A DNA stretch of 22,847 nt from Porogramme epimiltina (taxonomy: Eukaryota; Basidiomycota; Agaricomycetes; Polyporales; Polyporaceae): positions 1 to 22,847 of the forward strand of contig FTLJ01000845.1 of the NCBI GenBank assembly GCA_900155495.1. The letters are read 5' to 3'. Below the pieces are notes generated by a model. The model searched no databases, was not told the origin of the DNA, and saw nothing but the letters and a program-made list of their open reading frames with translations. The first letter of the stretch is position 1. Each line of letters starts with the position of its first letter. The position numbers were made by a program, and so were the translations under genes. Positions 1 to 11,492 of this stretch are shown in pieces.

Positions 1-409
1 GGATGCGGGAGAAGCAGGAGGGGGGGGGTACAAGGTTGGGGGAAGGGTTAGGTTTGAACCCTACATTGCGCGCGCGCCGCCGCCGCCATTGTCGCGAGGA
101 GCGGACGACGAGCAGCCCCGCCCGCCTCGAGGCTCGAGGTGGGCTTTGCTTGGATGCAGGTTGGGCGCCGGTGGTCGTGCCGTCACCCGCTGCGCGTGCC
201 CCTTCCCCTTCCCGACGGCGACGACGACGACAACGCGGCCCCGCACGCGCCCCCGCTGGAGGAGGTCAGGGTGCCGTTATGGAGGGGACGTCCGTGCATG
301 ACGGCAGAGCTTGTTCGACAGCCGCCGCCGCCGCTGCAGCCGCCGCCACCGGCTGGAGACGCACGCCGAGTGGTGGTACGTCACCGTCTGCGCCTGCGCC
401 CCAACTGGA

Positions 410-529
410 GCTTCGAGCTTCAAGGCGGGCTTCAGTGCGTTGAGTTTGAGCTTCGAGAGCGCGGTGCGGGCTTCGAGCTTCGAGCTTGGGCTTCGAGAGC
501 GCGCTGCGAGCTTCGAGCCGCGGGCGCGA
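410..529. repeat. Degenerate 40-bp tandem repeat, three copies
   Basis: Three successive 40-bp blocks (410-449, 450-489, 490-529) each begin GCTTCGAG. The second and third are closest, sharing GCTTCGAGAGCGCG followed by TGCG and another GCTTCGAG. The first block is more diverged but keeps CGGGCTTC at the same offset. An inner 10-bp pattern, CTTCGAGCTT, recurs within the blocks. The array lies in noncoding GC-rich DNA. Confidence 0.7.
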
Positions 530-2002
530 CTGCGGGCCGCGGCGCCGGACCTTGAAGAGACTCCAGAGAAGCGAGGCGCGAGCCCGTCACGGACCTGGAC
601 GGAGGCTGCCCAGGTGCGCGCCGGAAGCGAGCTGCGACCCTGGGCCGCTATGCGTTACCCGACGGGTGCGCACGCGAGCGAGCGCGGGGGCTGGGGCTGG
701 GCAGCACACATCGCGCGGCGCGGAGCGCAGTAGGAAAGTCATTGGGGGGCGGGCCGCGTCGCCGCGCGCTTGCTCGTCATGAGTCGTCTACTGTGCACGG
801 CGCTTGTAAGCTGCGAGTAAGCACGCGCGGACTCGGCAGGCGCACCGCTGTTTCTGGCGCGAAGTGTAGCTCGCGCCCGCTTCGATCGCACCGCGCGCGG
901 GCGCGGGCGGTTCTTGCGCGCGGTGCGTACCGCGCGGCGTGCGGGGCCGAGAGGGCCGCTCGCGCTCGTGAGCTCCGGCGACGGCGTCGGTCACAGCTGC
1001 CGCATCGTTTGGGCAGGTATGCAGAGGAGTCACGACGAGTTGTCTGGACACCGCACCGCACGGCGGAGAGGCGAGCAGCCGCCGCGCACTCCTCCTCCGA
1101 GCACGACCGGGGCGGTGGACTTCAGCCCGGGTGCCCGCTCGGCCAGGGATGGACGGTGGGGGTGGCAATCGGTGGGCGGACGGGCCGCACATGCCATTAC
1201 GGTCACTGGTCACGGTCCTCGGGCGCCAGGGCAGGGCACGGCGCGGCGGACGACGCGCTCTTCCCGCGAGCGTTGGTGGATGGATGGCTGGACGAATTGG
1301 GGCTCCGATGTCGGAGGTTGGGCTGGGTGGGTGCGGGTTGCGTCGGCGGTGCTCGCAAGGAAAGAAGGGAGAAGGCTTGGGGGCCTGGGGGGACATGAGG
1401 GGCTCGAGGGGGAGGCGCCGCGGGGCGCGCGCTCGCGCACGCAGCGGGACGGTGCGTCTCCCGCGACCGGTGCGCGGCCCCTCCTCCCCCTGGCCTGGGG
1501 CAGCCTCGCGCGCGACGCTGATCAGGGCCACGCACGGCCGTTCTCTCTCCGAACTCTATCCAACGCTCTGCGCGCGCTCTGGAAGGACCAGAGAGGGAGG
1601 GAGAGAGGGCGCAACTGCCCCCGGGCGCGCGCGCGTGTTCGCAGCCTGGGGCGTAGGCCCGGTTGCAAATCGCGCACGCCGCACGGGCGCGCGGGTGCAG
1701 TTGGAAATACACACTTGGAATGCAGAGCGTCTATAGGGGTGGTGGGCACGGGCGGGACTCGACGTGTGTGCGTCGGCTCGTCGGTCGGTGGTTGTCTGCG
1801 TACAACGCCCGGCCGGGGGCTGTGCACAGGGGGAGCTTGGCGGGTGGCCGGATCGGGCGCGCGTCTGCGTCGCGGCGCAGAGGACAAAGGGGGGGGGCGG
1901 CGGGCAGCCCGGGCGCCAGCGTTGTTCGGGACGGCCGACTATGGGCACAGCGTCAGCTCCACGTGGGCGGCGGCGGCGGCGTCGGGGGCGGCGAAACAGA
2001 AT

Positions 2003-2037
2003 GGGAAGGGGAAGGGGAAGGGGAAGGGGAAGGGAAG
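2003..2037 (+). repeat. GGGGAA hexamer microsatellite
   Basis: About five to six consecutive copies of a GGGGAA hexamer occur on the + strand. Six G runs of three or four separated by AA make this a candidate intrastrand G-quadruplex. No coding role is apparent. Confidence 0.85.
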
Positions 2038-3769
2038 CGGGGCGGCGGGCCCGCAGGTGCACGGCCGCGCTGTCGTCCAGGTCCTGTCTGTCGTCACCTC
2101 GACGCGCGCTCTGCCCGTCGGGGCACTCCGTGCGCCGTCGGTGGGCGTTGGGGGGCGGGGGGTCTGGGCCCGACCGCGTCGGGCAGCGGGCGTGCATCCG
2201 CGCGGACAACGTCGAGGGGGGAAGGGAGGGCGGGCGCGGGCATCGCCATGGCCACGCGAGACGTCAGGCGGCGCGCCGCGGGCGGCGGGCGGGCGGGGCG
2301 GTGCACCGCACCAGCCTGCGCGCTGCAATGCACACTACTCGCGCTCTGCGCCAGGCGAATAGGCGGCAGGTGGTGGTGGTGGCCCGCGGGTGACAGGCGC
2401 CGCTCGCCGCGCAGGCGCCCAGATGGGGGGATCCGCCCTCTGACGTCGGTCGGCGGGGGCCTCGGATCCATTTCTCGTCGCCACACCACACCACACCGGC
2501 GCGCCGAGGGGGGGGGGATTCGAACGGGGAAGGCGGCCCTCGAGCTCACGGGGGCGCGCCGCTCCCTGCGCGGGGCGCGATCATCATTATTTATCTGCGG
2601 CGCGGCGGCGGGGGACACGCGGCCCGCGTCTGCGCGGGCGGCTGGGGTGTCGTTAGTGTGCTCGCAGGGCGCGCGCGGGGGCTCGCCTTCGCTCTCGCTG
2701 GCCGCCGTGCGTGCAGCGGTGGGTGCGGTGAGGGGCCCATTCCTAGCACTCCTGGGGGAGGGGATTACGTGACGCGCGGGCGCCCTGGGCGGGAGGCTGA
2801 TCGGGTGGAGAGATGCGCAGATGGGGGCGGGCGGGGCTGTGCGAGGGCGAAGTGATGGGCGAGTCCGAGCCCGCGGCCAGGGCCGGTCGCGCTGATGGCA
2901 GCCCCTCGAAGTAGAGCTGGCGCGCGCGGGCTGGGAACGCGGGCACGCTTGGGTCCAGAGCCCAGAAGAAGCCCCCGCGGCCGTCAGCTGTGCGCGGTGC
3001 CATCTGGGGGAGGGCGAGCGGAGATCTTTGCGATCTGCCACCGCGAGCGCGACCGCCACCACGGGCTTGTGGGCGGGGCGGCGACGACCACCGCGGGCGC
3101 GCGCGCGGGGGGTGGGGCCCTGGGGGCCTGGGGGGGGGTGTTCGACGGAAGGGTGGGATCGAACGCGGATTTTGCGGAGGACCTCCTATCATTTGCGCAG
3201 ATGCGAGATGCCAGTCTGAGTGGGGGCTGCTGCTGCGATGGGGGCTTCTTCGCGTCGCAGGCCGCGGCGTGCAGGCGCGTGCCGCGGCGTGCGGCGCGGG
3301 GTGGCGGGGTCGAGGGGCCCGCCGCCTGGGCGGAGGCGGGGTGTAAATGAACGGGCGATGGGGCCTGATGGGGACGGGCGATGCGCACGCTGATGGAGGG
3401 ACCTGGGGAATGGACGGCGGGCGGCGGACGCGCGAGGGGCGAGGGGCGAGCGAGGACGGGTGGCCGGCCGCGGGTCTCTGGGCACGGGCGGGCAGGCAGG
3501 CTGGCAGTCTGGCTTCAGGCGCAGGCGCAGGGACCTGGCAGGCGTCCACGGCGGGTGTAACGGCGGGCAGTACACGAGTGACCAGGTTCTGTGACCTGTG
3601 ACCACCTCGAAAGCTCAAGCGCCGTCGCGCATCGGACTCGGAGCGCGCATCCGGGCGTTGGGCCGGGCTGCTGGATTTGGAATGGGCCCGGGGCCGGTGG
3701 GAGATGGCGTGGGCGGCCAGAGGGCGGAGAGGGCCCGGCTTCTTTTAACTGGGCAGGCGCAGAGGGCCT

Positions 3770-4188
3770 CCCGTCTCCGTCTCCGTCTCTGTCCCTCCCG
3801 CCCTCTCCGCCGTCGCGCTCGGCGTCCCATCCCCAACTCTAGAGCCGCGCTCGCCAGAGTGTGCGCCGTAATCTCTTCAAAGCCCCCTCTAATCTCTTGA
3901 TAATCCGCCCACATCCCCAGCCTGCCCCCCACACGCATATATTCAAAGCCTTCTAGGTCCGTCGCCCTCCTAATCGATCCCCGCCCAGCCCCGCTCATCC
4001 CGTTCCCCCTCCCCCCTTGGCCACTCCAGTAATGTGCGTATCCGCCCCTGTCGTCCTCTCTCTCCCTCTCCGCCATCTCCCCCGTTGCTGCCCTGCTCAC
4101 GCCCCCCACAGTTATAGGCTAACGACTCGCAGGCGCACACGCTCTCTTGTATCATCCTTGGCCCCCTACGCACCCTACTCCCCGTATA
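3770..4188 (+). promoter_or_regulatory. Probable STE12 promoter and 5' leader
   Basis: The + strand changes here from G-rich to strongly C/T-rich, as is common just upstream of fungal start codons. A TATA-like TATATT lies at 3938-3943, about 245 bp before the ATG. The motif TAATCTCTT occurs twice (about 3869 and 3890), and TTCAAAGCC occurs twice (about 3877 and 3942). I found no copy of the yeast-type Ste12 site TGAAACA. The transcription start is not determined. Confidence 0.5.
4034..4111 (+). other. Possible 5'-UTR intron overlapping an upstream ATG
   Basis: An upstream ATG at 4032 opens a frame that stays open to 4571, past the STE12 start and in a different frame. GTGCGT begins at 4034, inside that ATG, and a good acceptor CCCCCCACAG ends at 4111, with CTCAC as a plausible branch site near 4096. 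Splicing 4034-4111 would destroy the upstream ATG and leave 4189 as the first start. The intron is inferred from signals only. Confidence 0.4.
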
Positions 4189-7100
4189 ATGGAAGGTCTC
4201 GTATCCCAGCATCCCTCAGCACACCAATTCCCCCACACCATGGATCAGCTTTTCCCCTCACGACCCGCAAACGCCTACGCACACAAGCCCTTCTACCCCT
4301 CTCAACACCACGACATCCCACACCTTTACGACCAGCCCTTCGCACTCCCCCACCAGCAACGCTTCCCCTCCGCATCCCACTCTCTCCAGGTCCACACCGC
4401 CCACCCTGCGCCCCACGAGCACGACCTCGACGAGCAGACTGCCCACCCCTCCCGCACTGCTGCGTACCAGCTCGCCCAGGACGCCGACGACAGTATGGAT
4501 ATGGACCCCGAGCACCAGCAGTCGATCGCCGACGCGCTCACGGACAACCCCGGGCCCTACGGCGGCCTTAGCCGCCCCCTCACGCACTCGGAGCGCGACA
4601 TCCTCTCCCACCTCGACCGCCTCAAATTCTTCCTCGCCACCGCGCCCTCGCGCTGGAACACCGCCAACGGCGGCCCGGACCCGTCCACCGTGCCCCCCGG
4701 CCACCCGCACAGCGCGCACCCCGCGCTCAACCGCTTCCTGCTCCCCAACTCCGAGTACGTCTCCTGCGTCCTCTGGGGCGGCCTCTACCACATCACCGGC
4801 ACGGACATCGTCCGCGCGCTCGTCTTCCGCTTCGAGGCGTTCGGGAGGCCCGTGCGCAACATGAAGAAGTTCGAGGAGGGCGTGTTCAGCGACCTCCGCA
4901 ACCTCAAGCCCGGCGTGGACGCCTGCCTCGAGGAGCCCAAGGTGAGCCTAGTTCCCGTCCCGTCTCATCCCCCCGGCTGCGTGCGCCGTTGCGCCCTGCC
5001 CTGCCTCCCGTCCGGCTTGCCGCCCGCACCACCCCCGATTTTGCCGCTCCAATGGCGCCTCCTCTGACTAGCGGTGGCTAGTGGGAGGGGAGCCAACCGG
5101 CGAGAGACGTGAGGCTCCGCTGGCCGTCGGATGGGGATTGGTGGTGGCCCGTGGCTGATCGCAGATCGCGATGAGCGGCTCTGCAGTCCGATTGAGCGGA
5201 TTTACGGCTGCCTGCCTCGCTGCCTCCCCGCTCGCCCGGCCTGATGGCTCTACGATACGATCGCTGACCGCTGCTCTCTCCCCCACTCCCCTTCCCCTCT
5301 CCCACCCCGCGTCCACGCATGACAGTCGCCCTTCCTCGACCTGCTGTTCAAGTATCAGTGCATCCGCACGCAGAAGAAGCAGAAGGTGTTCTACTGGTGA
5401 GTGCGAGCCGTCCCGTCCCGCGCCTCCCCCCTGCATCACGCGCCCGTCCCCCCTTCCCCCACCTTCCCCCGGCCCTGCGTGGTTTCCCCGCTCAAGCCCC
5501 CTTTGTGCCGTGCCGTGCGCGCTTCCCCTTCTCCCGTTCCACACCTTCCCATTCCTTCTCTCCCCTCTTCCCCTTCCCGTTGCCGTTCTCGTGCGCCCGT
5601 TCCCGCACCCCTCCCCCCTGCCCTCTGCCGCGCGCCGGGACGCCGGTGATGTTTGGTGATACGCCGATGCTGATGAAATCTGTCCGTGGCCATCGCCGGA
5701 CCCGTCGCTCCGCAGGTTCTCCGTGCCCCACGACCGCCTCTTCCTCGATGCGCTCGAGCGCGACCTCAAGCGCGAGACGCGCGGCGAGGAGCCCACGACG
5801 CAGGTCACCGGCGAGCCCGCGCTCTCGTTCACGTACGACCGCAAGCGCTCGCTCTACGAGCAGTTCTCCAAGGCGCAGGGCAACCGCGAGGGCGAGGGCG
5901 AGCTCGAGGCGGCCGTCCGGCACGCGGACGAGGCGAGCGCGGGGTCGGGCCCCGAGGAGGGCGGAGACAGCAGCAACAAGGCAGCGTCCGTCGCCGAGTC
6001 GGATCACTCTGCGTCGGACGCGGACGAGGGGAGCGACCCGGGCTCGGCGCCGTCGTCGGTCGTCGCGCGCCGCGCGGCGAAGAAGGCGGCCGCGGGCAAC
6101 ACGCACTCGCCGTTCTTCTCGATGTTCTCGCTCTTCGAGGGCTCGCCGACGTACAAGCAGCGCCGTAAGAAGGTGCCCAAGGGCGCGGCTCCATCGTCCG
6201 CCTCGTCCGTTGTTTCGCGCAAGTCCCCATCCGCGCCCGACTCTGCAACCTACGGCCAGCTCGCGCACCAGCAACACCAGCAGCAACAGCAGATGCACCG
6301 CGCGGACGAGTTTGGCGGGCTCCAGCACCCGTCGTACGGGTACCGCGAGCCGCACCTGGACCGCTTCGGGCGCGAGACGCTGCGGCTGAGCGCGCAGGAC
6401 ATGTTCGCGGCGCAGGCGCGCGGCGACTTCAGCGCGCAGAGCAACCCGGACCTCGTCGCGCCGCAGAAGGAGCGCCAGCGCCGCGCGATCGAGGCGGTCA
6501 ACGCCGGCGTCGCGGTCGCGGGCCCGAGCAAGGCCCCCGCCTCCGCCGCGGCCGCGCCGTACCTCAGCGGGCCCGGCATGGCGGGCGTGAACGGGACGGG
6601 CGCGGTGTACGGCGTCACGGCCGCGGGCATGGGCGCGTACGGCAGCCAGCAGCAACAGCAAGTCCAGCAGCAGCAGCAAGGGGCGTTCGACCACCACCGC
6701 CCGCACGTCGAGCAGCGCCATACGTACCCGATGCTCGACTACGCGGCGTCGCAGACCCAGCAGCACCACCCGCTGCGCGCGGACACGGACCCGTACTCGG
6801 CGGGCGCGTGGGACCTCGGCGCAAGTGCGAATGCGCGGACAAAGGCGTTCGTGTGCCCGCTGTTCTCGTGCGGGCGCATGTTCAAGCGGATGGAGCACCT
6901 CAAGCGGCACCTCCGCACGCACACGCTCGAGCGGCCGTTCCAGTGCGAGCGCTGCCAGAAGCGCTTCTCGCGCTCGGACAACCTCGCGCAGCACGTGCGC
7001 ACGCACGACCGGCGCGACGCCGCGGCTGCGTCGGGCCTGCCCGCGCCCGCGCCCGAGGAGGAGCTCATCGACGAGGAGGAGCAGCTGCTGTTGTTGGAGG

Positions 7101-8272
7101 GCGACGGCGTGGACGGGGACGGCGCGGACATCCGGTACCTCCCTGGGGTGAACGGGATCACGAGCGTGCAGATGTGCGAGGTCGAGGTGCAGGGGCAGGT
7201 GCACGACGTGCAGGGCGACGAGGAGGGCCTCGTCACGACCACCGGCGCAGTCATGGCGCCCGTCGCGGCCGCGCCCGTAGCCGTCGCGGACCAGCAACAG
7301 CAAGACATCTACGCCTACGGCGCCGCGGCTTCAGCATACGACCCGCCCGTCACGTCCGGCTCCCCCGAGGCGCAGTGGGCGACGGTCCGCTCGCAGCAGC
7401 CCTCGCCCGCGGCAGCGGCGACGGCGAGCGCGGCGTTCGCGTACTCGCACGCGCACGCACAGGCGCGGCTCGGGCTCGGGCTGGGCCTCGGCGACGCGTC
7501 GTCGTACCACCCCTCTGTCGAGGGCGCCGCCGGCGCGGCGGCGGTCACGTCGATCTCGGCGCCGAGCCACAAGCTCACGTTCGACCACGGCGCGCTGTAC
7601 CCGCCCGAGCTCGCGCTCGGCGGGGCGGGGCCGATCCGGCGCCACCGGAGCGCGACGCCGTCGATCGCGCGGTACGGCGGCGAGATCAGGCGGCCGTACT
7701 CGGCGGCGCTGAGCGAGAGCGGGCAGAGCGTGTCGGGGATGGGCATGGGCGGCGTGGGCGTGAGCGCGGGCGTGGGCGTGGGCGTGGGCGCGGCGGGCGC
7801 GGGGCGGGGGTACCACCCGTACGCGCACCCCGGGCACTCGCACTCGGCGCAGTCGAGCCCGATGGCGTACTCGGTGCCGTTGGGGTACGAGGGCGCGGCG
7901 GGCGCGCGGCCGGGTCATTCGCGCTCGAGCTCGCATGGGCACAGTATGCTCGCGATGGAGGGTGTTGACGCGTACGCGCAGCAGCAGCAGGCGGCCCAGC
8001 AGGCGCAGCAACAGCAGCAGGCGCAACAGCAGCAGCAAGAGGCGTACCAGGGGATGTACAGGACGGACTCGCCGATGCAGTACTCGGGCTACGAGCTGGA
8101 GATGCAGCAGCACCAGCATCACCAGCAGCACCAGCAGCAACAACAACAACAGGCGCACGCGCACTCGCACCCGGAGATGCAGGGCATGTTCGCGCAGCCG
8201 GTCCAGCAGGCGTACGCGCCGCAGGGCCCGCTCGCGTCGGGCTACTTCCCGCACCCCCACCACTCGCTGTGA
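4189..8272 (+). CDS. STE12: Ste12-family transcription factor with C2H2 zinc fingers
   Basis: This is a nuclear transcription factor expected to act downstream of a Fus3/Kss1-type MAP kinase in mating, filamentation and invasive growth. Exons are 4189-4941, 5326-5396 and 5716-8272, giving 1126 aa. The homeodomain-like STE domain spans about residues 135-330 and includes [34 protein letters not shown] and, across both splice joints, [16 protein letters not shown] and [13 protein letters not shown]. Two C2H2 fingers lie at residues 655-705 (CX4CX12HX3H, then CX2CX12HX3H), the arrangement of filamentous-fungal and basidiomycete Ste12 rather than yeast. A conserved basic patch, [11 protein letters not shown], lies at about residues 421-431. 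The rest is low complexity: Gln/His runs at about 6264-6294, 6648-6682, 7975-8040 and 8104-8154, and a Gly-Val run near 7750-7800. The ATG at 4189 has A at -3 and G at +4. Introns of 384 and 319 nt are unusually long. Identity is very secure; the far N-terminus is less so. Confidence 0.95.
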
Positions 8273-9640
8273 GGTCCGGCCGTCCGGGCCTGTCAACGCT
8301 GTCAACGCCCCCGTCCGCCCCCACCCCACCGCCTCGTCCGTCGTCCGCCGCCCCGTCGCCGTCCCGTCATCATCGCTCTCGCTCTCGCGCTCCGTCCTCG
8401 CATCATCACGCATACCCGGCCTCCCCGTCGTCGTCATACCTCCCAAGACCCCCGGATCCGGATGTTGTCCCTTGCTCCCTTCCATTTCCCCCTTGACCCG
8501 TCTCGTTTCGCCCCGACGCACTCGACTCGACTCGACATCGACCCCCCGCTCGGCCTCGGCACAAGCACAAGCACACGCACCGGAACCTTATATCACTCTA
8601 ATCATTCTGCCCCGCATCCATCGCACACCGAACCAAACCGCGGACTTGTTTTAGCCCTGCCTGCTGTATCAAAATGACGCGTTCCTGCTCCCCCACACTA
8701 TAGTGCTTGCTATCGTTAACGTCCTCGCGCTGCAACGTCTTTTTTACTTTATCTCTTCTTTTTGTCCGTCCACATCATTCTTCTCTTCCTTCGCACTTCT
8801 TCCTCCGTCCTCCGTGTGCGTGGAGTGCCTGCGCCCTGCCGTCGCTGCCGTCGTATACGTGCAGCGTGGTCGGGGTGCGCTTCGGCCTCCTCGCCGCGCG
8901 TGGGGCCCCCTTTTACTCTTACTTATTCCTTGCCGCTAATTATCAGCGCTAGACGCTCCCGCAGCTCTCTAGCGCGCCCTTTCCTCCCTCTGTCCACTCG
9001 CATGACGTCTCTCTGTACATCCATCTCCCGTCCTGTATGTCGATATCGATATCATAGTACTACTGTACAGCGCGCCGGGTCCGACGGGTCCGCCCGCTAT
9101 TATTTTTGCCCTTTCCTCCTTATCCCTATCCTATCCTATCTCCCTATCATCCTCCCATCGTCCCCTGTGTCCGCTGCTGCCGTTGCTGTGTCGTGTCGTC
9201 TGCCTGCCCGCACGGGTCCCCCGTCCATAGTCGTCATCATAGTTGTCCGAGTTTTATATCTACTACCGCATACGCTTACACTACACGTCTGCTAATCGCT
9301 CGAGCCCACCCGGACTATCCTACGTCCCCGATATTCCCCTAATCCCTCCTTTTCCCCCCACGGCCGGACGGAGACCTGGCCTGGATCCCCTATCGCGACC
9401 CTATTACTAAGTACCGAGTACCCCACGCCTAATATGCCGAGCGTCGACCGCCGCGGATGGAACGTCCTCCCCCTTTCATGTGCTACTGTGTCCTCGCCTA
9501 CCCCCCCACTGTCGTTTGTCGTTGTTCTTATGTCGAGTGCTCGCCTTATACTTACTCTGCCTAATAATCACCATGACCGTGCTTGCCTCTTGGGTTTGCG
9601 ATCGGGGGAGCGCTATCTCAAACCTTGGCCTTGAACGTTC
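8273..9640 (+). other. Pyrimidine-rich 3' flank of STE12, no gene seen
   Basis: The first part is C/T-rich on the + strand and probably includes the STE12 3' UTR. No clear polyadenylation signal was recognised. Simple motifs include CACAAG repeats near 8560, a small inverted cluster CGATATCGATATC near 9042, and CCTATC-type repeats near 9122-9150. Open frames in this stretch encode Ser/Pro/Arg-rich sequence without domains. Confidence 0.5.
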
Positions 9641-10780
9641 GAACCCTAGCTTCGAACCTTGGCGGAGTGGTCACTTGGGCGGCTAACGGGGGGCGGAGGT
9701 CGAAATGGGGGCAGGAGGGGGAAAGGGGAGGTGGCGCGTCGCCAGACCGCCGCCCTTAAGTACCCCGCGCGCGACGCCCCTCGGCGTCCTGCGGCGTTGC
9801 TAAAGTCTGGGCTGGTTAGTTGCATCCGGAGGGCGCGGGCGGCGCGACCTAGCACCCGGGCGCGGCGCGCGGCGCCCCAGCCCGCGCCAGGCTCCGGCGG
9901 CCTCGTCGCGCCCAGCTCGCGCCCCCCAGAGATCCGAGGCGACCGGGGTCGGGCGGGCGCAACTCGTGCACGCGCGTTGCCACGCCCCCCTGCTCCCCGC
10001 TCCCGTAGCAGCGGCGCAAAAACGCACGCGCGACCCGAACGGGCATGGGAGGAGGCTTTTCGACGCCGCATCATTCTGCGCGAGGGATGGCGGTGCGCGG
10101 GTGTGAGCGCGCGGCGCGAGTGCGTCCGCTGTTCACCGCGCCCGCTCAGGACGGGCCATAGGGGACGGACGTCGCGCGGAGCGCGCGCGCATCACCGCGC
10201 TGCCCCATCACCGCGGCGGTGCCGGGGGAGGGCGGCGGGCACGGTTTATGCAGCAGCGCCACTGGTGGCGGGCGCGTCCGACCCGGACGCGCTGGGATTC
10301 TGTGCCGTTCAAAATTCTCGAGAAGCAGCGTGAGCCCGCTGTGCCGGGGGCGGCGGTCCCTGGCCCTCGGCGGTGTCGTCATTTTGCCATGTGCGGCACT
10401 CATTATCGTTAACCGAGGATCAGGGAGATGTGGAGATGGAGATGCACGGCGAGGGCTGTGTTGGCAACGTGGCCACACCGGCGGTAGGCTCAGGAGATGT
10501 CTTGATGGTGGAGTACAAGGAGGGCCTTTGGGGTCCGAGCGTTGGTGATGGCTCGCCGACCCCAGACTGGTGCTAGCGGCGGCCGCGGGGAGCGCGTACA
10601 TAAGAGACATGTAAAGAGAAGGTGAAGTGTCATGCTCCGAGGTCTGCGTGCCAGTGACAGCCGCGTTGAGCGAGTCGCTGCGTAGAATTGATGTCGTGCT
10701 GCGGTGAAGAGGAAGAGCTGGGCCTGGTCTGGCAGATGAGCTGCGAGCTGGCCTGGCCAGGGCCCGCATCATCCTGGTGA
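9641..10780. other. GC-rich intergenic stretch, no gene supported
   Basis: The sequence is GC-rich to about 10350 and then less so. Open frames on both strands (for example - strand 10146-10772) lack recognisable domains. Short T-arm-like strings near 9630-9660 do not fold into a tRNA. Confidence 0.45.
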
Positions 10781-11492
10781 CGGAGCGAGAGCGTACACTT
10801 TACTTTTGATTGCGAGGTTCATCGGTAGCGGATGCTGTTAATTAAGCTACCATGGTCATGATCACTGGTTGACCACTGCCAGCTGCACTCGCCACATCAT
10901 GCCACAGTACAGGAAGTGTACTCCTTGGATCTCGCTACGAAGCGAACCCCGCGCATCACTGGGGATGTAGTGGGGAAGGGGATCAACTGAGGTCCTTCGG
11001 ACCTCCAAGCCCGTCCTGGAAGGCAGCATTGATAGCCATAGTCCTGCGTTCTCTCGAGATGGTGGGGAGCATCACTGTTGCTAGTCTGAGAATAGAGCGT
11101 TGCGCTCGTCCAAGCTATTCCCCGGTCCATCGGACTATCCTCCATAGTACTGGATGCAGGTAATAACCGCTACCATGGATGACGGCACCGTATCGAGATT
11201 GAAGGGTCGTGATATCACTCACGCCGACTTCTCTGGGTGCTCGGGGGGAACATTAGACCATCGTTGCGGTGTTGGAACTGAGATGCCGGCCAATGAGGGT
11301 CTAGAATTGCGTGTTAGACTGCGATCATCTCCAGTCATCGGCAAGGTGTAATTAATCCGCGGGCCGTCCACGCAATACATTCTTGTACTAGTCAATGAGA
11401 AAGCCCCAAGGAGTACCAATATTCCGAACATACAATAGTATACACTCACATTCTAAGCGCACAGTCACTCTGGATTCTCCATCCCAATGAGG
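10781..11492. other. Intergenic region downstream of VPS36
   Basis: Base composition here is closer to average. A perfect 7-bp hairpin, GAGGTCC-TTC-GGACCTC, lies at 10989-11005. A - strand frame at 11449-11219 starts 44 bp after the VPS36 stop and has a hydrophobic N-terminus, but nothing else supports it. The VPS36 3' UTR presumably extends into this region. Confidence 0.4.

Larger units (their letters stand above)
1..3760. other. GC-rich gene-free stretch upstream of STE12
   Basis: No gene can be supported here. Many reading frames stay open on both strands, but they translate into Arg/Ala/Gly/Pro-rich sequence with no recognisable domain, no preferred frame and no consistent splice pattern, as expected when stop codons are rare in GC-rich DNA. 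The + strand is visibly G-rich, with G runs near 21-28, 1886-1895, 2508-2518 and 3120-3138. There are short simple repeats, for example CCACA units at 2481-2496. It could be a long regulatory region for STE12, an unannotated noncoding transcript, or the edge of a gene to the left. Confidence 0.6.

Noticed and set aside
914..2362. 482-codon + strand open frame in the left GC-rich region
   Set aside because: No domain, no codon-position bias visible by eye, and other frames nearby are equally open; stops are simply rare in this composition.
2505..2540. T-arm-like GATTCGAAC string (- strand tRNA)
   Set aside because: The bases on either side of the loop do not pair (C against C), and no cloverleaf follows.
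2094..3062. 322-codon - strand open frame
   Set aside because: Composition-driven Pro/Arg/Ala sequence with no recognisable motif.
5492..7303. 603-codon open frame on the - strand, antisense to STE12 exon 3
   Set aside because: It mirrors the strongly GC-ending codons of STE12 and translates into Arg/Leu/Val-rich sequence without domains. The + strand frame carries the STE domain and zinc fingers.
7331..8521. 396-codon - strand open frame over the end of STE12
   Set aside because: Same shadow effect; long Leu/Arg runs come from antisense reading of Gln and Ala codons.
9620..9700. Possible tRNA near repeated TTCGAACC strings
   Set aside because: The T-arm-like strings do not have complementary 5-bp stems, and no acceptor or anticodon arm can be paired with them on either strand.
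11219..11449. 76-codon - strand frame with a signal-peptide-like N-terminus (MSVYYCMFGILVLLGAFSL)
   Set aside because: It lies within the likely VPS36 3' UTR, has no promoter-like spacing and no recognisable mature domain; a chance hydrophobic run is more likely.
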